A stretch of DNA of 24,669 nt from Candidatus Bipolaricaulota bacterium (GTDB lineage Bacteria > Bipolaricaulota > Bipolaricaulia > M55B111): contig JAGXLP010000005.1 of NCBI GenBank assembly GCA_018334615.1, forward strand, positions 1-24,669. Reading direction: 5' to 3'. Shown in pieces: positions 8,257-15,333 of the stretch. The notes beneath the pieces were generated by a model. It had not been told where the DNA came from and made no database searches. It worked only from the letters and a program-made list of their open reading frames with translations. Made by a program: the position numbers and the translations under genes. Within the stretch, counting starts at the first letter, position 1. Every line of letters begins with the position of its first letter.

Positions 8257-8265
8257 GAGGTAAAT

Positions 8266-9291
8266 ATGAGCTGGAATGATTTAGAGGGTAAAGACTTAAT
8301 TAGTGTTAAAGATTGGACAAAGGAAGAGCTGGATATCCTCCTCCGCGTCGCCGGAGATCTCAAGAGTCGATATTATAGCGGAGAAGAGCTGGATATTCTG
8401 GAAAACGATACCTTTATGATGCTCTTCTTTAACTCCTCCACGAGGACCAGACAGTCGTTTGAGGCCGGCATGAGTCAACTGGGTGGACACTCTCAGTTTC
8501 TCGCACCGGAAACAATGCGTATTTCTCTGGACAGGGAGCCGGGCGGGGGAGAATCCATTAAAGATACAACGAAAGTCATGGGCCGGTACTCCGAAGGAAT
8601 TGGAGTGAGGCTACTGGAGGATAAAGTGGATTATTACGGCCAGGGAACGGAAATCCTGTATGAAATGGGAAAGTATTCCACGGTACCGATCATAAACATG
8701 GCTTCGGATATATATCACCCCTGTCAGTCTATGACTGATATAATGACAATGCAGGAAAAGGTCGGAGCCCTTAGAGGTAAGAAGATTGCCGTCACCTGGG
8801 CTTATTCACCGTGGGTTCGATCCTGGGGGTCTATCCAGTCCAATATATTGACTTCGGCGCTATTTGGTATGGATGTCAATTTGGCCCATCCCGAGGGTTA
8901 CGAGCTCGACCCCGACGTCCTGGATCTGACGGAGGAAAACGCGAAGAAATCGGGAGGTTCCTTCACGGTTACCAATGAAATGGACGAGGCCATTAAGGAA
9001 GCCGATATCGTCTACCCGAGGAACTGGATGAGCCCGGATAGATACGAGATAGGCAGGGAAAAAGAAATCGAGATGGCCGGGAAGCATAAGGACTGGAAAT
9101 ATACGAAAAAAAGACAGGAAGAGCTAACTGATCCCGGCTACTTGCTGCACTGTATGCCGGTCGATCGTGGTAATGAAGTTGAGGACGAGATCATGGACGA
9201 CCCTGAACTCTCATTTGTTTACGATCAGGCAGAGAACCGTTTGCACCTGCAAAAAGCGCTGATGGCATTAACCATGGGCGGAAGCTTTTAA
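8266..9291 (+). CDS. ygeW: YgeW-type carbamoyltransferase, paralogue 2
   Basis: A 341-residue tandem paralogue of the preceding gene, sharing the block RQSFEAGMSQLGGH, HPCQSMTDIMTMQEK and GMDVNLAHPEGYELDPD. It differs at likely substrate positions. The phosphate loop is the canonical FNSSTRTRQ, not the SLRTR of paralogue 1. The second-domain opening is WAYSPWVRSWGS where paralogue 1 has WAYSGSVEKPLS. The C-terminal loop is LHCMPVDRGNEV, with Met replacing Leu of HCLP. These differences suggest a different ureido substrate instead of simple dosage. A strong AGGAGG precedes the ATG, and a Rho-independent terminator follows the stop by 36 bases, marking the end of the operon. Confidence 0.85.
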   Translation: MSWNDLEGKDLISVKDWTKEELDILLRVAGDLKSRYYSGEELDILENDTFMMLFFNSSTRTRQSFEAGMSQLGGHSQFLAPETMRISLDREPGGGESIKDTTKVMGRYSEGIGVRLLEDKVDYYGQGTEILYEMGKYSTVPIINMASDIYHPCQSMTDIMTMQEKVGALRGKKIAVTWAYSPWVRSWGSIQSNILTSALFGMDVNLAHPEGYELDPDVLDLTEENAKKSGGSFTVTNEMDEAIKEADIVYPRNWMSPDRYEIGREKEIEMAGKHKDWKYTKKRQEELTDPGYLLHCMPVDRGNEVEDEIMDDPELSFVYDQAENRLHLQKALMALTMGGSF

Positions 9292-9327
9292 TCAAAAGTC
9301 GGATTTAAAGATTACGCGGAACTCGTT

Positions 9328-9360
9328 ATGCCCCCTGAAACAAATTGGGGGCATTTTTAT
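9328..9360 (+). terminator. Rho-independent terminator after the second ygeW
   Basis: ATGCCCCC and GGGGGCAT form a perfect 8-bp stem around an 11-base loop, followed directly by TTTTTAT. It ends the + strand gntR-arcC-ygeW-ygeW unit and separates it from adenine deaminase. Confidence 0.85.
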
Positions 9361-9504
9361 TTGGCTAAGTACCCGGGGTCTGAGCACAACAAAACAGCGA
9401 TTCATCCCCGAGGTTACCGACGGATTTTGGCGATACATTTTTTAACACCGTCTTTCATCCAGGGAAACGTTTCTCGTTCTTAACTAACATAATTCCAGAA
9501 TCGA

Positions 9505-9542
9505 AGCTAAATTAATACTGGATATCCTTCTTGAATTTAGCT
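9505..9542 (+). repeat. 9-bp inverted repeat upstream of adenine deaminase
   Basis: AGCTAAATT at 9505-9513 and AATTTAGCT at 9534-9542 are perfect complements separated by 20 bases. The element lies 45 bases before the ade start, in a 296-bp intergenic stretch that otherwise shows only the preceding terminator and no convincing promoter. It could be a dimer operator or an RNA stem in the leader. No purine-riboswitch core sequence is present. Confidence 0.4.
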
Positions 9543-9587
9543 AAGCTACTCCTGTAGATCGAGATATTTTTTATTGAGGTGGGCGTT

Positions 9588-11318
9588 TTGTCTTCGTACG
9601 CGACTAAAGAGGGTTTTTCCGATAGATTGAACCTCGTCGCCATGATTAACGGCGAGGTACCGGCGGACGTAATTGTGAAGAATGGTTTTCTCGTTAATGT
9701 CCTTACAGGGGAAGTACTCGACTGGGACGTTGCCGTGAAAAGTGGCCGGATAGGGGCAGTTGCCAGGAATGTCGATAGGTTTTTGGGTGATTCCACCAGG
9801 GTAATTGATGCCGAAGGGCTCTATCTCACCCCGGGTTTTATCGATGCCCACCTGCATATAGAAAGTTCTATGTTGAGTCCGGTTCGATTTGCCGAGCTTA
9901 TGGCGGGAAAAGGAGTTACGACGATTTTCTACGACCCTCACGAGATAGCTAATGTGGCGGGGCTGGAGGGAGTAAGGTATATGTATGAGGAGGTTAATAA
10001 GACCCCTATCAACGGTTTCCTTACGGTGCCTTCCTGTGTGCCCGCCAGCTCGCCGGAACTGGAAACCACGGGCGATAAGTTCGGGCTGGAAGAAATTGTC
10101 GAGGCTCTTGGCTGGGATAAGACGGGCGCGCTGGGGGAAATGATGAATTTTCCGGGAGTACTTCAGGGCGACGAGGACGTGATTGAAAAACTGAAGAAAA
10201 CATTGGATTTTAATCTCCCTGTGGAAGGTCATGCCAGCGGCCTTTCCGGAACGGACCTGGACGGGTATGGCTCGATGGGTATAGATTCCGATCACGAGTC
10301 AGTTACAAAAGAAGAGGGAATGGAGCGAGCAAGAAAGGGCTTCTGGACTTATATCAGGGAGGGGTCCGGCTGGGCTGATTTGGCGGAGGTCGTTAGAGCG
10401 GTGACCGAAACGGATATTTCTCCTCAGAGGTTCTGCCTGGTTACTGACGATAGAGATGTGCTGGATCTGATTGAGGAAGGAGGCGTGGATCACGTTATCC
10501 GAAGAGGTATCGAGGAGGGTCTGGATCCCTTACAGGCGATAACTATGGCCTCGCTTAACCCCGCCCAGAGGTTTGGGCTGGATGCCGAATTAGGCTCGAT
10601 ATCTCCGGGGAGGAAAGCGGATATAAACTTAATTCACGACCAGAAGACGGTTGAAGTAGAGACTACTTTGCTCGGGGGAAAACCGGTTGACGAGATAGAG
10701 TGGCCCGAAAGTACACTATCGTCCTTGACCGACACCGTTCGAGTTTCGAGAGAAATTACCCCTGAATTGTTCCAAATTAGCGAGGAAGAAAAGGACGTCG
10801 GAATTCGCGTTCATTCTAACGACGTTGTCACCGAAAAGCTAAGTCTATCGGACTGTGAAAGGAAGTTAAACTCTCTCGATAAGTGTGCGGTAATCGAGCG
10901 ACACAAAATGTCAGGAAACGTGGGAAGAGCGTTTGTCGCTGGATTTGATCTCGAAGGAGGAGCAATTGCCTCGACCGTGGCTCACGATAGCCATAATTTG
11001 GTAGTCCTCGGGGAAAACGAGCTGGATATGTGTGCAGCCGCCAGTCACCTGGTATCCATAGGTGGCGGACAGGCAGTGGCTCGTGACGGAGAGATTATTG
11101 CCTCGGTGGAGTTACCGATTGCCGGGTTGATGGATGACTCCTTCCCGGAGGAAGTTGCCGCCTCGCTCTCGGCGGTAAAAAAGGCGATAAATGATATTGG
11201 TTGTAGTATCCCTCAGCCTATGATGATCCTATCAAGTCTCGCTCTGGCCGTGATTCCAGAGGTCCGGCTCACTGACAGGGGTTTGGTAGACGTGAACCGG
11301 CAAAAATTGATTCACTAA
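9588..11318 (+). CDS. ade: Adenine deaminase
   Basis: It deaminates adenine to hypoxanthine, feeding the xanthine dehydrogenase encoded on either side. The protein is about 576 residues, the family's usual length. GFIDAHLHIESSM carries the first metal histidines. YDPHEIANV, VEGHASGLSG and DSDHESVT follow in the order typical of bacterial adenine deaminases, with the conserved TDDRD aspartate region. NPAQRFGLDAELGSISPGRKADI ends the amidohydrolase core. The C-terminal domain contains the family's HKMSGNVGRAFVAGF and IGGGQAV blocks. I place the start at TTG 9588, with GAGGTGG five bases upstream. A GTG at 9579 in the same frame overlaps that ribosome-binding site and is less likely. It converges on xpt with 37 bp between stops and no clear terminator. 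Confidence 0.93.
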   Translation: MSSYATKEGFSDRLNLVAMINGEVPADVIVKNGFLVNVLTGEVLDWDVAVKSGRIGAVARNVDRFLGDSTRVIDAEGLYLTPGFIDAHLHIESSMLSPVRFAELMAGKGVTTIFYDPHEIANVAGLEGVRYMYEEVNKTPINGFLTVPSCVPASSPELETTGDKFGLEEIVEALGWDKTGALGEMMNFPGVLQGDEDVIEKLKKTLDFNLPVEGHASGLSGTDLDGYGSMGIDSDHESVTKEEGMERARKGFWTYIREGSGWADLAEVVRAVTETDISPQRFCLVTDDRDVLDLIEEGGVDHVIRRGIEEGLDPLQAITMASLNPAQRFGLDAELGSISPGRKADINLIHDQKTVEVETTLLGGKPVDEIEWPESTLSSLTDTVRVSREITPELFQISEEEKDVGIRVHSNDVVTEKLSLSDCERKLNSLDKCAVIERHKMSGNVGRAFVAGFDLEGGAIASTVAHDSHNLVVLGENELDMCAAASHLVSIGGGQAVARDGEIIASVELPIAGLMDDSFPEEVAASLSAVKKAINDIGCSIPQPMMILSSLALAVIPEVRLTDRGLVDVNRQKLIH

Positions 11319-11355
11319 AGAGGGAGATGATCCGGGGTGTCAGTGGGTTTAACGA

Positions 11356-11970
11356 TTAATCCGAAAAAGTAATTTTCCCTGTCTTTGGGTTCATGGATTC
11401 GATTTCCACCAGAGAAAATATTGGCTTCCCCTTCCCTTTGAGTTTTTTATACCCACCTGAACCCTTTTTACGAATAACGAAACCGTAACCCACTACGGGG
11501 ACGGACAGTGAATCCATAATGTCGGTAAGAGTGCTTGCAGTTCTCCCGGTGAAGAGAAAGTCATCGACAATTAACACTCTGTCTTCGGGCTCAAAGTAAT
11601 TGCTGGATACTGCAAGAGTAGTTTTGTTCTTTTTTGTCGGGGACTGGATTGTCCTTATCTCTTCTCCGCTCATGGTAGTTGGCACACCTTTCTTCGCGTA
11701 TACGACTTCTACGTCTTTTTTTCTGTCAAGGAAATTGGCTGCCGTGGTGTATGCGATTATATTACCTGCTGCCTCGGCGGTTAATACCTTGGTTACTCCC
11801 AGTTCCTTAAATTTTTCGGCTATAGCTTTGCCCACGTCGTTCATAAGTACGGGTGCTACCTTGTGATTCAGAAAGCTATCGACCTTAAGAAACTCTTCGC
11901 CAAGGACCTGACCTTCTTCTTGTATTTTTTCGATAAGTCGTTCTCGTGCTTTGGTTATTGAGTTTGACAT
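11356..11970 (-). CDS. xpt: Xanthine phosphoribosyltransferase
   Basis: It converts xanthine and PRPP to XMP, a salvage branch at the level of xanthine. The N-terminal segment EEGQVLGEEFLKVDSFLNH is very like Bacillus Xpt. VLIVDDFLFTGRTAS is the PRPP-binding loop with its Asp-Asp pair. The start was set at ATG 11970, which has GGGAGGG upstream and yields about 204 residues. An in-frame extension upstream to 12012 would overlap the end of the hydantoinase gene and lacks support. It is the last gene of the - strand operon, 14 bases after the preceding stop. Placing a salvage enzyme at the end of a catabolic operon suggests that part of the xanthine pool is diverted into nucleotides. Confidence 0.88.
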   Translation of the reverse strand: MSNSITKARERLIEKIQEEGQVLGEEFLKVDSFLNHKVAPVLMNDVGKAIAEKFKELGVTKVLTAEAAGNIIAYTTAANFLDRKKDVEVVYAKKGVPTTMSGEEIRTIQSPTKKNKTTLAVSSNYFEPEDRVLIVDDFLFTGRTASTLTDIMDSLSVPVVGYGFVIRKKGSGGYKKLKGKGKPIFSLVEIESMNPKTGKITFSD

Positions 11971-11984
11971 AGTTCCCTCCCTGG

Positions 11985-13358
11985 TTAATCCTTCAACTTC
12001 CTTGAGATCCACTTTCCAGATCCGCGCCTGCCGACGAATTGATCGTCCTCCAGAATTGGGGTGCCACGGGAAAAGACGAAACGGGGCCAGCCATACGTAG
12101 TTTTGCCCGTATAAGGGTTAAAATCGGTGTTCATGTGTAAGTTTTTTGCCTCAATTGTTTTCGATTTATTAGGATCGAAGACCACTACGTCTGCGTCGGT
12201 ACCCACGGTCAAACTACCTTTATCTGGATGAAGACCAAATCTCTTTGCTGGGTTTGTCGAAATCAATTCGACCATTCTCTCTATAGAAAGTCGATCCCTT
12301 CTTACCCCCTCGGAAAATATTAGTGATGACATTGTTTCAATTCCCGGTAAACCCTGAGGAATATTCAAAAAATCGTTCTTGAACTCGTCTTTTTGTTTGT
12401 TTTGAAATGGACAATGATCGGTAGCGATAGAATTTATTACACCGGACTCCAGACCACTCCAAAGAGCATTTCGGTCCGCGTCCTGACGGAGTGGTGGAGT
12501 GGCGGCGTAGCGATGACCGTTTTCTTCCTCGTACGCGGTTTCCGTCATTAACAGATATTGGGGGCAAGTTTCCCCGGAAAGATCAATACCGGATCGTTTA
12601 CCTTCCCTGAGCAACTCTACGCTTTCCTCCGTAGTCAGGTGTGCCAGGTGCAATCGCCCGCTGGCTTTTTTGCCGAGGTGAATGACCTTGCCTACTGCTT
12701 CGGATTCGGAGAAGTCGGGCCGGCTTTCGGGGTGATATTCTATCGTTTTCTTTCCCGAAGAACTTAGCTCTTTACGCCTGTGTCTGATAATTTCGTCGTT
12801 TTCGCAATGGATCATTGATATACCGCCAAGTTCACCAATTTCTCGAAAAGCGTTGAACAGCTCTCCGTCCGGCGTTCTCCTGTTTGATTCGCCGTAGGCG
12901 GTGAAAAATTTGAACGAGGTTACGCCGAGTTTTATGGCTTCCTGAATCTCCGGTTTTTTTGAATCAAAGCCGTAGAGGGTTCCGTGGAAGGAAAAATCTA
13001 TTGGACAGTCCATGGCCTCTTCCTTTCTGGATTTTATTGCTTCCGGCAGGCTCTGGCTCGGTTCAGGGGTAGTAAAATCAATTATCGTAGTTACGCCGCC
13101 GTGGACCCCTGCTCTTCCGCCGGTAAAGAAATTGTCGGAGGAAACGGTACCGGAAACGGGCAGGTTCATGTGAGTGTGCGAGTCGATGATTCCCGGCATG
13201 ACATAACAGTCCCGGGCATCGTAAGTTCGTTCTGAAGTCGGACCCTTCAAATCCTTCCCGACGGCCCGGATTTTTCCCTCTCCAATTCCTATATCGCCCA
13301 CGAAAGTTTCCCTTCCTGAGACCACTTTTCCGCCTTTTATAACGTAATCAAATTTCAT
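11985..13358 (-). CDS. hyuA: Dihydropyrimidinase / D-hydantoinase-like cyclic amidohydrolase (HyuA/YgeZ-like)
   Basis: A 457-residue binuclear-metal cyclic amidohydrolase that opens hydantoin- or dihydropyrimidine-type rings. GIIDSHTHM carries His61 and His63. TSFKFFTAYG holds the lysine expected to be carboxylated. MIHCEND and LHLAHLTTEE supply the further metal histidines, and SIATDHCPF the catalytic aspartate. ETCPQYLLMTE and NIPQGLPGIETM are characteristic of the dihydropyrimidinase/hydantoinase branch. In E. coli the matching gene (hyuA/ygeZ) lies in the yge purine cluster, so a purine-derived cyclic ureide is the likely substrate here. It follows the xdh FAD gene by 9 bp and has only a weak Shine-Dalgarno, suggesting translational coupling. 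Confidence 0.9.
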   Translation of the reverse strand: MKFDYVIKGGKVVSGRETFVGDIGIGEGKIRAVGKDLKGPTSERTYDARDCYVMPGIIDSHTHMNLPVSGTVSSDNFFTGGRAGVHGGVTTIIDFTTPEPSQSLPEAIKSRKEEAMDCPIDFSFHGTLYGFDSKKPEIQEAIKLGVTSFKFFTAYGESNRRTPDGELFNAFREIGELGGISMIHCENDEIIRHRRKELSSSGKKTIEYHPESRPDFSESEAVGKVIHLGKKASGRLHLAHLTTEESVELLREGKRSGIDLSGETCPQYLLMTETAYEEENGHRYAATPPLRQDADRNALWSGLESGVINSIATDHCPFQNKQKDEFKNDFLNIPQGLPGIETMSSLIFSEGVRRDRLSIERMVELISTNPAKRFGLHPDKGSLTVGTDADVVVFDPNKSKTIEAKNLHMNTDFNPYTGKTTYGWPRFVFSRGTPILEDDQFVGRRGSGKWISRKLKD

Positions 13359-13367
13359 AGGAATGGA

Positions 13368-14201
13368 TTAATTTTGCCTGATCTGTTCCAGGGTCCGGAG
13401 TGCCACCGTTTCTCGATATTCAGCCGACCCCCTGATATCGTTGATAGGGGAGATTTCTTCTTTTAAAAGTCTCTGGGCCCTGGAGATAGTTTCTTTGTCT
13501 ATCGTCTTTCCCTGTAGAAAGTCTTCAACCGCCCCCGGTCTTATTACCGTAGGCGCCACCGCGCCGTAAGCCAGACGGATCTCTTCTATCGCTTCTTTTG
13601 TGGCTTTTAAAATGAATCCCATCGAGCAGACGGATATGTCCAGAGCATTTCTCCGTCCGACTTTTTTAAAGAAGTGACGAAACTTGCCGGAGAGTTTTGG
13701 CACGGTGATACTTTCCACGTATTCTCCTGAGGCGAGTTCTGTTTCTCCGGGACCCGTGATAAAGTCCTTTATAGATAAGCTTCTTCTTCCATCACTGCTA
13801 ACTAGGTCTACGTCAGCGTTGAGTAAGTAAAGTGCGATCAATGTGTCGGCGGAGGGTGAAGCGTTACAAATATTTCCTCCGATTGTTCCCATATTCCTGA
13901 GCTGTGTAGCTCCCACGGCGCCGGCAGAACTGGCTAGAACCGGAAATTCTTTGTTTATAAGGGATGACTCGGCTAACTCCGCGTGAGTGGTAGTAGCCTT
14001 TATTTTAACCTCATTTTGTTCAACTTGAAATTTTGGACCATCTATTGCTTTCGTCAGGTCAATTATCCTTTCCGGGTTTATCAAGTCTTTTTTAATTTTT
14101 ACGAAAAGATCGGTCCCTCCCGCTAGAAACTGGTAATCTCCCTCTTCCATCAGGGAAATTAATTCGTCCTCGTTTTCTGGAACCAGAATTTCAAACCCCA
14201 A
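13368..14201 (-). CDS. xdhB: Xanthine dehydrogenase-family FAD-binding subunit
   Basis: A 277-residue FAD subunit that passes electrons between the iron-sulphur subunit and NAD or another acceptor. FLAGGTDLFVKIK near residue 25 is the first FAD-binding motif. GTIGGNICNASPSADT near residue 105 is the second. The CO-dehydrogenase-flavoprotein C-terminal domain follows, with KKVGRRNALDISV and AYGAVAPTVIRPG. The start is a TTG with GAGGAGGG eight bases upstream, and it overlaps the end of the mocA-like gene by 11 bases. Its partner Mo subunit is about 10 kb away on the other strand, so the complex is built from two transcription units. Confidence 0.92.
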   Translation of the reverse strand: MGFEILVPENEDELISLMEEGDYQFLAGGTDLFVKIKKDLINPERIIDLTKAIDGPKFQVEQNEVKIKATTTHAELAESSLINKEFPVLASSAGAVGATQLRNMGTIGGNICNASPSADTLIALYLLNADVDLVSSDGRRSLSIKDFITGPGETELASGEYVESITVPKLSGKFRHFFKKVGRRNALDISVCSMGFILKATKEAIEEIRLAYGAVAPTVIRPGAVEDFLQGKTIDKETISRAQRLLKEEISPINDIRGSAEYRETVALRTLEQIRQN

Positions 14202-14823
14202 TTTCTATTCCCTCCTCGAGGAGATAAGATCTAATTTCGCTCAGGTCGGATTTTTCGTTCAGGTCCATAATTACCCCCCGGTCTTCCGTTTCTATCAAGG
14301 TCAGCTGATCGGGATTTTCTCTAATTATTTCTCGTGCTCCTTTATCTCCGGATATCTCCGTTAGTAAATCCTCTTCCCACTGACTGTTCAGGTAGACCGG
14401 AAAACCTCTTTTGCCTTGATAACTGGATGCGACAATTGAGGAGCCTGAACCGGCCCGGTTGAGAACGTCCTTAATGATATCGGATGAAATAAAGGGCATA
14501 TCCCCCAGAAAGAATAGGTAGCCCGAGGCATCAGGAGGAGCGGCATTTATTCCGCTTTTGAGCGAAGTGCTTAAACCCTGTTGCCAGTTCTCGTTTTCAA
14601 TCAGTTTAAACCCGTCAGCGTCGATGGCATTTTTTATTCGTTCTTTCTCGTATCCGAGGACCAGTAAAGGGGATAGAGCCCAGTCTATCTTACCTATGGA
14701 CCGTAAGACCAGTTGTAATACTGACTCACCCCCTACCTCAGTTAATTGTTTTAACCCCTCGAACCTTTCTCCCTTCCCGGCGGCCAATACTATGGGAACG
14801 GGGTGGGCCGAATTAGAGTTCAA
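14191..14823 (-). CDS. mocA: MocA-like molybdenum cofactor cytidylyltransferase
   Basis: A 210-residue nucleotidyltransferase expected to add CMP to molybdopterin, giving the dinucleotide cofactor used by xanthine dehydrogenase-family enzymes. VLAAGKGERF near residue 13 is the nucleotide-binding loop, with KQLTEVGGESV after it. ENENWQQGLSTSLKSG matches the MocA-type segment, and FFLGDMPFIS the metal-binding GD-P motif. It lies between the two small xdh subunit genes, overlapping each by 11 bases, which ties it to maturation of that enzyme. The E. coli relative MocA (YgfJ) is also encoded in the purine cluster. The start is TTG with GGGAGA six bases upstream. MobA-type GTP use is less likely from motif and context. 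Confidence 0.87.
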   Translation of the reverse strand: MNSNSAHPVPIVLAAGKGERFEGLKQLTEVGGESVLQLVLRSIGKIDWALSPLLVLGYEKERIKNAIDADGFKLIENENWQQGLSTSLKSGINAAPPDASGYLFFLGDMPFISSDIIKDVLNRAGSGSSIVASSYQGKRGFPVYLNSQWEEDLLTEISGDKGAREIIRENPDQLTLIETEDRGVIMDLNEKSDLSEIRSYLLEEGIEIGV

Positions 14824-15298
14824 CTTTATCTCCCTTTTCCCTCAACCATTTCCCGGCCAGCTGGACGGCGTCGACTATTTTAGTATAACCGGTACACCGG
14901 CAGATATTTCCTTCTACCCACTCTCTTATCTCCTTTCTGGTAGGGTCGGGGTTTCGCTCCAGTAGTTTGAGTGAAACCATTATGAAACCGGGCGTGCAGA
15001 ATCCACACTGAACACCGCCGGTTTCCACGAAGGCTTCCTGGAGGGGATGGAGTTTACCGTTCTCTCCTAACCCCTCGATGGTGGTAATCTCTTTCCCGTC
15101 GATCTGGGGCAAGTAGGTAAGGCATGAGAGAGTGGGTTTCCCTTCTACTAGGACTGTGCATGCCCCGCATTCCCCCACCCCACAACCTTCTTTAACGCCG
15201 GTTAATCCGAGTTCATCTCTGAGATAATCTAATAGTCTTGTATCCCCGTCTGTATCTAGCTCGTACTGTTCGCCATTTACTGTAAATTCTACCCTCAT
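14813..15298 (-). CDS. xdhC: Xanthine dehydrogenase-family 2Fe-2S subunit
   Basis: A 161-residue electron-transfer subunit with two [2Fe-2S] clusters, normal in size for the family. The N-terminal plant-ferredoxin-like domain has GCGVGECGACTV plus a further Cys in LSCLTYL. The C-terminal helical domain has QCGFCTPGF and EGNICRCTGY. All eight cluster cysteines appear present. The ATG has GGAGGA just upstream. It is the second gene of the operon, 35 bases after the threonine-synthase-like gene, and overlaps mocA by 11 bases. Confidence 0.95.
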   Translation of the reverse strand: MRVEFTVNGEQYELDTDGDTRLLDYLRDELGLTGVKEGCGVGECGACTVLVEGKPTLSCLTYLPQIDGKEITTIEGLGENGKLHPLQEAFVETGGVQCGFCTPGFIMVSLKLLERNPDPTRKEIREWVEGNICRCTGYTKIVDAVQLAGKWLREKGDKVEL

Positions 15299-15333
15299 CG
15301 GATTCCTCCGATTTCTCAGATCAATTTAACTAT

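Noticed and set aside
7219..9291. Ornithine carbamoyltransferase with arcC as an arginine deiminase operon
   Set aside because: There is no arginine deiminase or arginine antiporter, and the loop motifs fit the YgeW-like group; the neighbours are purine genes.
9292..9587. Possible purine riboswitch before ade
   Set aside because: The conserved loop sequences of purine riboswitches are absent; only a terminator and one inverted repeat are seen.
9546..10295. 249-codon open frame on the - strand inside ade
   Set aside because: It lies wholly antisense to a well-conserved adenine deaminase, has no family motif, and its composition is that of a mirror frame.
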